From assembly GCF_905220565.1 (NCBI RefSeq), contig NC_059396.1, positions 6,421,206 to 6,485,205 on the forward strand: 64,000 bases of DNA, in the 5' to 3' direction. The position numbers and the translations under genes are program-made. The DNA is from Melitaea cinxia (taxonomy: Eukaryota > Arthropoda > Insecta > Lepidoptera > Nymphalidae). The notes beneath the pieces are model-generated. The model saw only the letters and a list, made by a program, of their open reading frames with translations, did not search any database and was not told where the DNA came from. This document shows positions 48,901 through 54,453 of this stretch, in pieces. The stretch's first letter is position 1. Every line of letters starts with the position of its first letter.

Positions 48901-51900
48901 ATATTTTAAAAAAGACCTTTGTACCTATAAGTGCTACACGTGTGGAGAAGTTTAGAGGTAGTATTGTGGCAAAACTTCCTTATTTATCATACATTAATGA
49001 CCCTAACTACTCATATAACTCTTTATTTAAATTAGTAAAAACTGAATTTTCTACAATATTCACTTCAAAAACAGTCAATTCAGGGGGTCTCTTGACATTT
49101 GGTGAATGGGCAACTACTGGCATATATAAGAGCAGGCAAAGGCTTTATGAATTGTACAGTGAAAAAGCCTATAATCATAGTGTATCGTTTGCTTCTTTTG
49201 TAAGTGCCTACTCAAAAATGTTTAGAAGAGTATGTTCCATGGCAAAATCCTTGTATATTAAAGACAAAATAAGAAATGCGCATAATAAAATTAAAATGAC
49301 ATGGAACATAATTGCTTGTGAAAGTGGAAGAGTCACAGATCGCAGCTTCGATTTTAAGTTAAATGTCAATGATAAATTTGTTACCTCAGACCGAGAAGTT
49401 GCATCTGAGTTTGAAAAATTTTTCACTGACATTCCGCTTTCTACAACGCAATCACTTAATTCGTCTCCAGGCATTGCCGAATTTTTGCTAAAGAAAAACG
49501 TTAAAGAATGTAATGTAATATTTACATTTAAACCTGTAAACCCCAAAGATATAATAATAGCCTTCAGAAGCCTGGACGTCAAGAAAACAGCTGATCTATG
49601 GGGTTTATCTGTAAAAGTCGTTAGTTCGATAATTGATGTTGTCGCACCTCATCTAGCTACTATATTTAATGGCTGTATAGAACATGGTGTGTTTCCTGAT
49701 CTAATGAAACACAGTAAAGTAATTCCTATTTTTAAATCAGGCAGTACCCTAGATCCTAATAATTTCAGACCAATTTCAGTACTCCCAACATTTAGTAAAA
49801 TTTTTGAAAAAATCATCCTCGGGCAAATGTTATCGCATTTTAATGCACACAATCTACTACATAAGAAACAGTTTGGTTTTACAAAAGGTCGCTCCACAAC
49901 AGATGCTAGTGTTGAGCTAATTAAAAATATTTTTGAGGCATGGGAGAGGTCGCAGGATGCTCTTGGGATATTCTGTGACTTATCCAAGGCCTTTGATTGT
50001 GTGCACCATGAGACGTTGATCAGGAAACTGCATCATTATGGGATTAGAGATAAGGCACTCGACCTCCTGAATTCCTATTTGAATAATAGAATACAGAGGG
50101 TTGATATAAATGGTAAGAGATCTCCTGGGGCTCCTCTGGATATGGGGGTTCCACAGGGCTCTATCCTTGGCCCATTTCTCTTCCTTATTTACATAAATGA
50201 TTTGCCATTTTTTGTACAGGACAAGCATGAGATAGTATTGTTCGCTGATGACACTTCACTTATTTTTAAGGTGAAACGTAATTTACTTATATACGACGAT
50301 GTAAACGATGCTCTCTCAAAGGTTGTCTACTGGTTTGATTCAAATAATTTATTATTAAATAAAAAAAAAAACAAAATTAATAAAATTCACGACACCTAAT
50401 GTTAAACTTGTTGATAATGGTGTAGAATTGGGAGGAGAGATGTTAAAACCGGTGGAGTCCACTAAATTCCTAGGCATCACTATAGATTCGAAATTGCGGT
50501 GGGATCTTCATATTGAGGGGATAGCGAATAGGCTCAGCTCTGCAGCGTTCGCGGTTAAAAAAATTAGACTTATTACTGACGTAGATACAGCTCGCGTAGT
50601 ATATTTTAGTTATTTCCATAGCATTATGTCATATGGAATCTTATTATGGGGAAATGCAGCTACTGTCAATACTATTTTTGTCCTGCAGAAAAGAGCTATT
50701 CGTGCAATTTATAGTTTAGGCCCTAGAGTATCATTAAGAGATAAGTTTAAAGAAATAAAAATATTGACTGTTGCTTCTCAATATGTGTACGAAAATGTTA
50801 TGTATGTTCATAAAAATATACACGAATTTCCCAGGAATTGCGACATGCATAGCATTAATACTAGGAACAAACATAAACTTGCAGTGCCTGTAACTCGCTT
50901 ACGCCGAGTCAGTAATTCCTTTTATGGACAATGTATACGCTTATACAACAGGCTCCCAGAAAACGTTCAAAAAGCTTCTATTGCTAAATTTAAAAAAATT
51001 GTGAAAAAACGATTGTGTAGTAAAGGATATTATTCGATTAATGATTTTCTAGATTTTCTAGAAGACCGATCGCGATCGACCGAAAAGACTACGGTTCAAA
51101 TCCCCAAATTTCCAGATCGATTATTATTTTGGAACGAAGCTCCTTACGGCAGGCTTGACATTTGGCTGGGCGACCGAACTGAAAGAAATGTGATACTAAA
51201 ACCGTAAGAAAAATATATAACGAAAGTGACGTAATATCAGTCACATGACTGTATAATTTGACGTTTGTAAAACTAAAATATTACTAGAAAACTTTTTTTT
51301 AAATATTTATGTAATTTTATACCGTCGACAAAAATAAATAAAGACATGTTTTTTTATTTCATTTAATAGTTTGAATTATTATTATTATTATTATTATAAT
51401 TTTGTTTGATTTATTTTATTTTACGGTATTTGTTATTTTCTAAAATACTAAATTTCCTAAATACTTTTGTGTACTTGATTAAAAACCAATTAACAAAATT
51501 AAAAAAAAAAAAAATCAAGAACTAGAAAGTATATATAAAATTCAACATTTTTTTTTTTCAAATTGTGTTGCTTCTATTCTATCCGAAGGAACTTTCGTTT
51601 CTATCTAGTGTTTGTCCCATGACAATTTTTTTTCTTTTTTTTTCTAATTGCACTCGTGATTTTTTATTTAAATAGCCAGTTCATATTTTTATTATTATTT
51701 CGGTAGAATCGAAAAATATTATTCATATTTTATCATTATTATTTTTTTCTTTTTGATTTTTTTATATTTATTTAAATTTTTTATTACTGCCGGCAATAAA
51801 AATATTATTCATATTTTATAAATATGTAATTCGTATTAAATATGATTTCCAAAAAACACGATTTACTAAAAAATACCGAGCTAAACTCAGTCACCCCGGT

Positions 51901-52648
51901 ACTAAGTATTAAAGTAGATAACTCTTCAAGAAATCATTCGTATTTTTCAATAAAACCCAATGAGATTATGGATTTCATATAAAATGATTATACTATAAAA
52001 CGTTTTACCAACCTATAAATCCATCGAGACAGGAACAGTTGTAACTCGCGACATCGTCTATGCATGTACCTCCGTTCTGACAAGGGCTCGACCAACACTC
52101 GTCCCAATTCGTTTGACATTGCACCCCCGTGTAGCCGTCGATGCAATAACAGGCATATGTGCTGTAAACAAATATAATTATCTACAGGAAGGAAATGAAA
52201 AATAAATCATCATCAGTTAACAGACAAACTTTGTGCTTTCTCCGTTTTTATTAAAGAACTAGCTGTGCCCGCGACTTCGTCGTTTCGGAGATTAGTCGGA
52301 ACAAACAGGCAGACAGACAGATAAAAAATTGTAAAAAACGTTATTTTGGTATATGTACTGTGTATCATACATATGCATTTAGTAAAATGCGGTAATTTTG
52401 ATATTACAAACAGACGCTTCAATTTTATTTATTTGTATAAATTTAAAATAATAAATATGGGATTTATTTATCCTGCATATTTTTCGCAATGTAAATAGTT
52501 ATACACTTAGTTACCTATTAATGTCATCGATGCAAATGCCGTGCAAGCAAGGGTTGGCAAGGCAGGCAATGCCAGCAGACACTACAGGTATCGCAACTAC
52601 TACCCAACATATAAATTGTAACTGTCTGTCATTCTTATCTTTAGACAT
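26993..52648 (-). CDS. eys: Eyes shut (spacemaker): secreted EGF / laminin G protein
   Basis: Twenty-one coding exons on the minus strand, all with GT-AG junctions and agreeing phases, give 4710 nt, 1569 aa plus stop. Exons: 52648-52515, 52161-52013, 44625-44395, 42483-42370, 42121-41953, 41829-40800, 40726-40413, 40327-40138, 39687-39536, 37281-37145, 36738-36487, 35466-35293, 34691-34481, 34076-33919, 33634-33434, 33076-32891, 31499-31371, 30557-30393, 28686-28517, 27813-27531, 27153-26993. Order: signal peptide, EGF1-7, Thr/Ser-rich mucin region, EGF8, LamG1, EGF9-10, LamG2, EGF11-12, LamG3, EGF13, LamG4. This order, with a mucin block and a C-terminal LamG and no membrane segment, fits Drosophila Eys (14 EGF, 4 LamG) and excludes Crumbs. 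Eys is secreted by photoreceptors and opens the inter-rhabdomeral space. It also protects chordotonal organs. The exon at 32891 has alternative donors. Confidence 0.9.
27531..27813 (-). CDS. eys: eys exon, core of LamG4
   Basis: Acceptor TTTGCAG, donor GTGTGT. Phase 0 in, 1 out. It encodes the central LamG strands (GLGLENGYIKLTW, DGEWHSVVLTFKKYI, FTVDQK). Confidence 0.92.
28115..28432 (+). mobile_element. RTE-type LINE 3' tail
   Basis: About 320 bp starting 'tggctacggcaccaaagaat', with 'ggtgtcgtaagaggcgacta' and 'gaagacgggcagcagcgtct', ending in (GAT)n at 28409-28432. A second copy is at 42868-43192 and a 3' fragment at 63186-63285, all in the same orientation. Ending in a short simple repeat is typical of 5'-truncated LINE insertions. 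Confidence 0.7.
28517..28686 (-). CDS. eys: eys exon, start of LamG4
   Basis: Acceptor CCAACAG with a weak pyrimidine tract, donor GTGCGT. Phase 1 in, 0 out. It encodes residues 1366-1422: INVSIPQFDG (the typical LamG opening after an EGF) to DGLLLWVTR. An Ala/Arg-rich insert lies between. Confidence 0.85.
28920..29815 (-). pseudogene. Degenerate mariner-superfamily element
   Basis: TA dinucleotides flank inverted ends: GGATGAGCCATTAAAAGTTG on the left and, complemented from the right, CAGGATGGGCCATTTAAAGT. The minus strand carries transposase remnants. An N-terminal helix-turn-helix part (TPKEGAKIVQLYIQNNFSIV, about 29690) is followed by a C-terminal part with the Asp of the DDE core (DDNWFKQDGPTCHTAR, about 29340) and WVYLKSKIYANKPRTLAALK near 29210. 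Stops and a large central deletion make it inactive. It lies in an eys intron. Confidence 0.8.
30136..30300. mobile_element. MITE fragment (GGGCCTGTTTCACC end)
   Basis: GGGCCTGTTTCACCGGTTGTG at 30140 is the terminus of a common lepidopteran MITE. The opposite inverted end is not visible, so this is a partial copy. Confidence 0.4.
30393..30557 (-). CDS. eys: eys exon, EGF13
   Basis: Acceptor ACAGAAG, donor GTAAGA. Phase 1 in and out. It encodes residues 1311-1365, a compact EGF with extra Cys (CRPQQCGSGRCHRGRCICPA). It is strongly GC-rich compared with its neighbours. Only 29 bp upstream of the acceptor lies the end of a MITE. Confidence 0.85.
30587..30790 (+). mobile_element. Left end of an AACCGACTTC MITE
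   Basis: It starts AACCGACTTCAATTTACATC and runs about 200 bp with recognisable family sequence (attaaaatttaaatggga-type block at 30697). The right end is missing here. On the minus strand its T-rich border forms the pyrimidine tract of the following eys acceptor. Confidence 0.6.
31371..31499 (-). CDS. eys: eys exon, end of LamG3
   Basis: Acceptor AATAAAG, donor GTAACA. Phase 1 in and out. It encodes residues 1268-1310 with the LamG closing motif ESYSGCFRNFQVNNIAI. Confidence 0.9.
32514..32996 (-). repeat. 114-bp tandem repeat duplicating part of a LamG exon and its donor site
   Basis: Four complete units start at 32541, 32655, 32769 and 32883 (exact 114-bp spacing), with a partial unit at 32514-32540. 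Units are essentially identical. The outer copies carry GCG (Ala) where the inner ones carry ACG (Thr) in YGNRLY(A/T)WVDG. Each unit is 38 codons, open in the LamG frame, and contains CTCATAG followed by GTATGT, the exon's donor. Confidence 0.95.
32891..33076 (-). CDS. eys: eys exon, middle of LamG3 (shortest form)
   Basis: Acceptor GTGTAG, first donor GTATGT at 32890. Phase 1 in and out. It encodes residues 1206-1267 with GHWHRVRAGRYGNRLYAWVD, a typical LamG core. Identical donors at 32776, 32662 and 32548 would extend the exon by 38, 76 or 114 residues without changing phase. Beyond the last donor the frame runs into non-LamG sequence. Confidence 0.85.
33128..33241 (+). mobile_element. Right end of an AACCGACTTC MITE
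   Basis: It ends TTCTGGAAGTCGGTT at 33241 and contains 'acacctttcgatta', as in the full copies. The left end is absent. It lies in the eys intron 33077-33433. Confidence 0.6.
33434..33634 (-). CDS. eys: eys exon, start of LamG3
   Basis: Acceptor ATTTCAG, donor GTAAAT. Phase 1 in and out. It encodes residues 1139-1205: LLFSGTRSYLTLHP, ERGLVIFVQ and a buried LLEYRW strand. Confidence 0.9.
33919..34076 (-). CDS. eys: eys exon, end of EGF11 and EGF12
   Basis: Acceptor TTCGCAG, donor GTTAGT. Phase 2 in, 1 out. It encodes CICNEGWYGATC closing EGF11, then EGF12 ending CDCPYGKTGANC. Confidence 0.9.
34481..34691 (-). CDS. eys: eys exon, end of LamG2 and start of EGF11
   Basis: Acceptor ATTTAG, donor GTATGA. 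Phase 1 in, 2 out. It encodes residues 1016-1085. GWRGCIWEV closes LamG2, then a Gly/Val-rich spacer leads to the first Cys residues of EGF11 (CTARSCNAPRGVC). Confidence 0.85.
35293..35466 (-). CDS. eys: eys exon, middle of LamG2
   Basis: Acceptor GGCGGCAG, donor GTAACG. Phase 1 in and out. It encodes residues 958-1015 (GGHAVRAWRRGRSAGLVVDG), GC-rich and Arg/Gly-rich. Confidence 0.85.
35735..35945 (-). repeat. Dispersed repeat, inverted copy of 6271-6475
   Basis: It carries 'gtattgtgttcctgttggtg', 'gcaggcgtctataagctacg' and 'aggtgagccgtacgcttgtt', the complement of the 6271 copy. A run of ten or more G lies near 35797. Confidence 0.65.
36104..36399 (+). mobile_element. Composite of Helitron-like fragments
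   Basis: The right end 'gcaaaacaatgtttgcgggg' then TCAGCTAG at 36399, before T, matches the end of the complete Helitron at 53178-53383. The left half matches the 53391-53575 fragment in inverse orientation. Confidence 0.55.
36487..36738 (-). CDS. eys: eys exon, start of LamG2
   Basis: Acceptor GGTTGTAG, donor GTGAGT. Phase 1 in and out. It encodes residues 874-957: VEITRPSLSPISSGISTYV, QIALLAYIGQNG and the strand HIALTFVKGYIMLTW. Confidence 0.9.
37145..37281 (-). CDS. eys: eys exon, end of EGF9 and EGF10
   Basis: Acceptor CTTTTCAG, donor GTAAGT. Phase 2 in, 1 out. It encodes WMGDHC closing EGF9 and EGF10 (CEHNPCQSGGSC ... CVCPFGKHGIFC). Confidence 0.92.
37598..39170 (+). pseudogene. gypsy-like retrotransposon remnant (gag to protease), split by a SINE
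   Basis: An Arg/Ser/Ala-rich gag N-terminus runs 37774-38020, ending IIDAIRSINTK. After the SINE at 38028-38272 the frame resumes with gag: DTWCEEVDSAKS, CLKGDARTWLNEY and FKKEFKPL (38330-38520). A degenerate zinc-knuckle area follows at about 38790-38850. A retropepsin-like core (LKDSGSSISLIS) lies near 39060. Frameshifts at about 38570 and 38655 break the frame. No reverse transcriptase follows and I could not identify paired LTRs. Confidence 0.75.
38028..38272 (+). mobile_element. tRNA-derived SINE inserted in the gypsy gag
   Basis: A box CCGTTGGCGCAGTTTGTAG and B box GGGTTCGATTCCC, followed by a TATTTAT-rich body and a poly-A tail. AAAGAT occurs on both sides (about 38013 and 38271), a possible short target duplication. 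An inverted copy is at 44762-45012. Confidence 0.8.
39536..39687 (-). CDS. eys: eys exon, end of LamG1 linker and EGF9
   Basis: Acceptor GATTTAG, donor GTAATC. Phase 0 in, 2 out. It begins VNGEKRD, completing the LamG1 motif CIKDLIVNG across the junction, and encodes EGF9 (CLSSPCLNGGTC ... CSCANG). Confidence 0.92.
39949..40132 (-). mobile_element. Short non-autonomous Helitron abutting an eys donor site
   Basis: On the minus strand it starts TCATTACATCGTATAAAACA after an A (40133), and ends AACCGTGCGAAGCCGGGGCG, GGTCGCTAG, before T. At 184 bp it is a deleted relative of 14104-14794. Its first base is position +6 of the donor of the exon ending at 40138. Confidence 0.65.
40138..40327 (-). 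CDS. eys: eys exon, second half of LamG1
   Basis: Acceptor TTTTCAG, donor GTAAAT whose final T is the first base of a Helitron. Phase 2 in, 0 out. It encodes residues 714-777 including SEDKAFVGCIKDLI. Confidence 0.9.
40413..40726 (-). CDS. eys: eys exon, end of EGF8 and first half of LamG1
   Basis: Acceptor TATTTTAG, donor GTATTT. Phase 0 in, 2 out. It encodes CHCFFNYGGRFC closing EGF8, then LamG1 (IVITSAAFDGISFISHQ, a strand KLFMNSGLLKFEFSCG). The frame is open for all 314 bp. Confidence 0.88.
40800..41829 (-). CDS. eys: eys long exon, EGF7, mucin-like Thr/Ser region, start of EGF8
   Basis: Acceptor AATTCAG, donor GTGAGT. Phase 2 in, 0 out. It encodes residues 266-609: CMNGGTCIDGVDNFTCSC closes EGF7, then about 260 residues dominated by Thr with Ser, Val, Ile and Glu (for example TTTETVTTSS-like runs and several NxT/S sites). 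CNNHGTCINGLHGVR then starts EGF8. The Thr-rich block is the expected O-glycosylated spacer of Eys. Long plus-strand Val-rich frames over it are mirror artefacts. Confidence 0.93.
41953..42121 (-). CDS. eys: eys exon, EGF6 and start of EGF7
   Basis: Acceptor CTTTTAG, donor GTAGAA. Phase 1 in, 2 out. It encodes YTGKDC closing EGF5, EGF6 (CDEESCSNNALC ... CYCVPDYHGERC) and DECLLGPR of EGF7. Confidence 0.9.
42370..42483 (-). CDS. eys: eys exon, EGF5
   Basis: Acceptor ATTTTTAG, donor GTAAAA. Phase 1 in and out. It encodes WTGTKC then IDECQSDPCKNGGICID, a calcium-binding-type EGF, ending CACAYG. Confidence 0.92.
42868..43192 (+). mobile_element. RTE-type LINE 3' tail, second copy
   Basis: Same sequence as 28115-28432 (gtggctacggcactaaagaa to 'gtaatgatgat'), but with the extra tail 'ctatgtccagcagtggactg', also present at 63186-63285. 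Confidence 0.7.
43225..44330 (-). pseudogene. Degenerate LINE reverse transcriptase fragment
   Basis: On the minus strand, RT motifs appear in order: LAFDRVDHVILLYKLQILGI (about 44240), LLRWVKSYLTNRSQ, then after a stop STGVPQGSHLGPLFYNAYL (about 44090), MYADDKKIF (about 44010), a 'thumb' region ending near 43670, and a short C-terminal piece to 43225. The GVPQGS and YADD motifs are those of jockey/CR1-type LINEs. Stops and a frameshift disable it. It lies in the eys intron 42484-44394. Confidence 0.8.
44395..44625 (-). CDS. eys: eys exon, EGF3 and EGF4
   Basis: Acceptor TTAAAG, donor GTAAAC. Phase 1 in and out. It encodes NECESNPCLNNGTCID ... CHCIPGFSGEHC (EGF3) and CYNGGECVEGPGFKFYCKC (EGF4). 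Confidence 0.92.
44762..45012 (-). mobile_element. tRNA-derived SINE, inverted copy of 38028-38272
   Basis: On the minus strand it starts CTAGCCCGTTGGCGCAGTTT and has GTGGGTTCGATTCCCACCCC as B box. The body matches the 38028 copy over its full length. Confidence 0.8.
45430..45865. mobile_element. Dispersed lepidopteran repeat with ACCGGCCAAGTGC end
   Basis: It begins 'aaaccggccaagtgctagtc' then 'accgagggtcccgtac', and ends near 'gaaggttgccgtttttacct'. The arrangement is that of a very common lepidopteran repeat. Class not assigned. Followed by an AT microsatellite at 45877-45931. Confidence 0.5.
46507..48132 (+). CDS. CR1-type LINE ORF1: coiled coil plus esterase-like domain
   Basis: 541 codons, intact. 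Residues about 1-110 form a charged coiled coil (AEEQLQLALQELKTYRVQCE, heptads of Leu). A Lys/Asn-rich linker follows, with a second coiled coil at about 215-255. Residues about 340-500 resemble the SGNH-type esterase found in CR1-group ORF1 proteins (KIYSDELGKGMG, VINHCMPGATYNQIVN, TTIILLIGRRGNVNKH). The usual GDS nucleophile motif reads SDE here, so the catalytic Ser may be missing. ORF1 proteins bind the element's RNA. It lies in the eys intron 44626-52012, opposite in direction to eys. Confidence 0.8.
   Translation: MMTRGSKARQAEEQLQLALQELKTYRVQCEQLLRERDENEKELEKIFKKNTELKKQMSQMYTEYTNVKNENENLLKIVNGFDQCRDEYEETLKFNSELKHQLHEANKQVIQLKNINHSLTASQTQCLYNELVENAPNLVSSVSNLKNNISVIDLTSDDSNTTIPMPSKNKLKKYIKINKLIKKCHKFLKTKNIYKKYNNICKEKIEIKTKMISYCQEINILKKDYEADVSSLQSEIGNLKHSLEILTSKYSTAQKEIAEHISAMDDLVKLGNNNLERFDSFINYHNCECHISASGPTGQIDTSLTSESLTRPAGTHTDPKYYNVQLPVHSISIPEEKNKIKIYSDELGKGMGVLLSDFCVGQRVINHCMPGATYNQIVNSILSEAHCPNTTIILLIGRRGNVNKHLMENILNRLNQLNINKILLFTLPYLAKLPQENRLRYDINNLMHTITTCKYLNVNIKKSNKIDVIDINNLWNNNNYMLTYSRLSLPFFFKRQIASVLSYYIQTDIANNLVTLISAHIEQNCNVTFSDVESVPNNNLN
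48207..51207 (+). pseudogene. CR1-type LINE ORF2: endonuclease and reverse transcriptase, one frameshift
   Basis: The first 730 codons (48207-50399) hold the apurinic-type endonuclease (LVHQNIQGMLGKDLELELFM, LTEHWLS, VCVYRPPSG, VVCGDFNID, SSDHCG) and the RT core. RT motifs: KVIPIFKSGSTLDPNNFRPI, QFGFTKGRSTTDA, CDLSKAFDCVHH, GVPQGSILGPFLFLIYINDL and LFADDTS. Near 50360 a run of A residues shifts the frame, and the rest continues at about 50372-51207 (FLGITIDSKLRWDLHI, YGILLWGN) to a stop. Apart from this one shift it looks intact, so the insertion is young. The 3' end is an ATT microsatellite at about 51376-51397. Confidence 0.85.
51208..52012. other. LINE 3' UTR and intronic AT-rich DNA
   Basis: The LINE tail runs to the (ATT)n tract near 51397. 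The remaining 600 bp are extremely AT-rich and hold no recognisable feature before the eys exon at 52013. Confidence 0.5.
52013..52161 (-). CDS. eys: eys exon, end of EGF1 and EGF2
   Basis: Acceptor TTTACAG, donor GTTGGT. Phase 2 in, 1 out. It encodes CYCIDGYTGVQC closing EGF1 and EGF2 (DECWSSPCQNGGTCID ... CSCLDGFIG). Confidence 0.9.
52515..52648 (-). CDS. eys: eys first coding exon, signal peptide and start of EGF1
   Basis: ATG at 52648, donor GTAACT at 52514. Phase 2 out. It begins MSKDKNDRQLQF, then a hydrophobic core (ICWVVVAIPVVSAG) typical of a secretion signal, then CLANPCLHGICIDDIN of EGF1. A longer start at 52726 is in frame but would bury the signal core behind 26 extra residues, so 52648 is preferred. 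Confidence 0.85.
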
Positions 52649-53177
52649 TTTTAAGTACCTATGACAAGTTGCTACATGGTCAGAATAATACGTAAAAAGA
52701 ATGTTTTTTTCTGTATCACTCTTCACAATTTATACTATTTTGCACTTAACACAATGACACAACGTTGAACTAAATTCAAAATATTCTAAAAGTTACTTTT
52801 CTCTTTTATCGAAATTTATTTTCTGATAGGTAGCATAAATTGGGAATTACTGTTAAATAAATTAGATATGCAGAAACAAATAATACTTTTTATATATAAA
52901 AAAAAAAAAAATACAGCACAAATTGCGTATAGCCAGTCGACTTTAAACAGAATTGCTTCTTAGGTGTGGTTCACCGAGCCCATATTACTATGGTAACCAT
53001 GAACACAATACTCGCGGTCAATGATGCCTCAAATATTGACAATATTTTGATGATATATTTCTAAATTGTGGAGTAGTTAAATATAGCATACCTACATTTT
53101 GTGTTCAATTGAATTTATTTAAGTAATATAAAAATTATTTTATCCATGTTATTATAAAATTTCTATAAATCTTAATA

Positions 53178-53383
53178 TCTAATATACAAAATTCTCGTGT
53201 CGCGGTGTTTGTAGTTAAATTTCTCCGAAACGGCTTGACCGATTCTCATGAAATTTTGTGTGCATATCGGGTAGGTCTGAGAATAGAACAACTTTTTTTT
53301 TCATACCCCTAAGTGGTAGAGGGGGGGAGGATTAAGGGGGTTAATAAGATATATGGCAAAACAACGTTTGCGGGGTCAGCTAG
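53178..53383 (+). mobile_element. Non-autonomous Helitron
   Basis: It starts TCTAATATACAAAATTCTCG after an A and ends 'caacgtttgcggggtcag' then CTAG, before T. It is 206 bp with no coding capacity. It lies between the divergent eys and MKRN2OS-like starts. Confidence 0.7.
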
Positions 53384-53390
53384 TAGGTAT

Positions 53391-53575
53391 ATAAATTACG
53401 CGTCACGTTGTTTGTCCGCTATGGGCTTCTAAACTATTTAACCGATTTAAATCAAATTTGTACACCGTGTGCAGTTTGATCCAACTTGAAAGATGAGCTA
53501 TATTTTATTTTGATATATCTATGTAATTATTTTAATTAAGAAAAAAAAAATAAGGCTGTACGAAGTTCGCCAGGT
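53391..53575 (-). mobile_element. Helitron-like fragment
   Basis: It contains 'tacgcgtcacgttgtttgtc' and 'ctgtacgaagttcgccaggt', matched at 36104-36290 (inverse) and 12755-12846. One terminus is degraded. Confidence 0.4.
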
Positions 53576-53752
53576 CAGTAAGGTAAATAATGAGAATGAT
53601 ACAAAACGTAACGAAAGTACTCGTAAATAAATAACAGGAAAGTTTTGAAGTGTATTTAAAATAACACGTTTTTGTTTTTTTTAAATTACCGCTTTTTTCC
53701 TCATATGAAGAAATTTAACCAATGGCGTTTATTATTCTACTGAACAGTCACT

Positions 53753-53981
53753 GGGTACGTTCCACTAAACGTCCACAATCAGTGTAACTTCTTTTGTATC
53801 GTCCCAGGCCCGTGGTCGTCGCGAGCGATCGCTCGACATCATAGATGATGTCACTGTTCGTGACTCGATGAGAAATAATATTCACAATTTCACATCGCTC
53901 GCGACGATCACGGGCTTTAGCTGGATCGAATCGATAGAAAGGATTCTGTAATCATTGCGGTCGTTTAGTGGAACACATCCC
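53753..53981. mobile_element. MITE with GGGTACGTTCCACTAAACG ends
   Basis: The left end GGGTACGTTCCACTAAACG and the complemented right end GGGATGTGTTCCACTAAACG are inverted repeats of about 20 bp. The 229-bp interior contains the palindrome CGCGAGCGATCGCTCG. A core fragment of the same family is at 7950-8080. No clear target duplication, so the superfamily is open. Confidence 0.65.
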
Positions 53982-54453
53982 TTATCATATGGTTCATATT
54001 TGGTTGGAACTGACATTTAACTAAAAGAACATTCGAAAACCTAGTGACGAATTTGTTTGTACTGTGAATTTAACACAAAATGTACTGCCCAAAAATGTTT
54101 GATTTAATTAATAGCTCATTTTAACTTATTATGTTGCAATGGTGACAATTTTCTACGTAATTATTTTCTTCATATCAATGCAATGAAATTTTTAAATTTC
54201 CGTTAGTAATGTTATTAATGCTAATATATAACTTCTGAATGTTACTCTCAAGACCTGAAAGATGTGGAAGGAGCTTGACGGTAGAACAATAGCCCAAATT
54301 CCAATTAGAAAAAGATTTGCTTAGTCAGTCATTTCTTGCTGTTTATTTTTAAAATTTATTTTGTTGAAGAACTTCGGTACGGCTTTAAGATCACATCGTA
54401 AACATAAAAAGTGCTTATTTAATTTAAATTTCCGAAGAAAATTTGCCGATAAA

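Noticed and set aside
26993..52648. Crumbs as identity of the EGF/LamG gene
   Set aside because: Crumbs has far more EGFs before the LamG domains, no Thr-rich block, and ends with EGFs, a transmembrane helix and a short conserved tail. Here the protein ends in a LamG domain with no membrane helix.
52649..52726. Upstream ATG of eys at 52726
   Set aside because: In frame, but it would put 26 mostly polar residues before the signal-peptide region. The ATG at 52648 gives a normal secretion signal.
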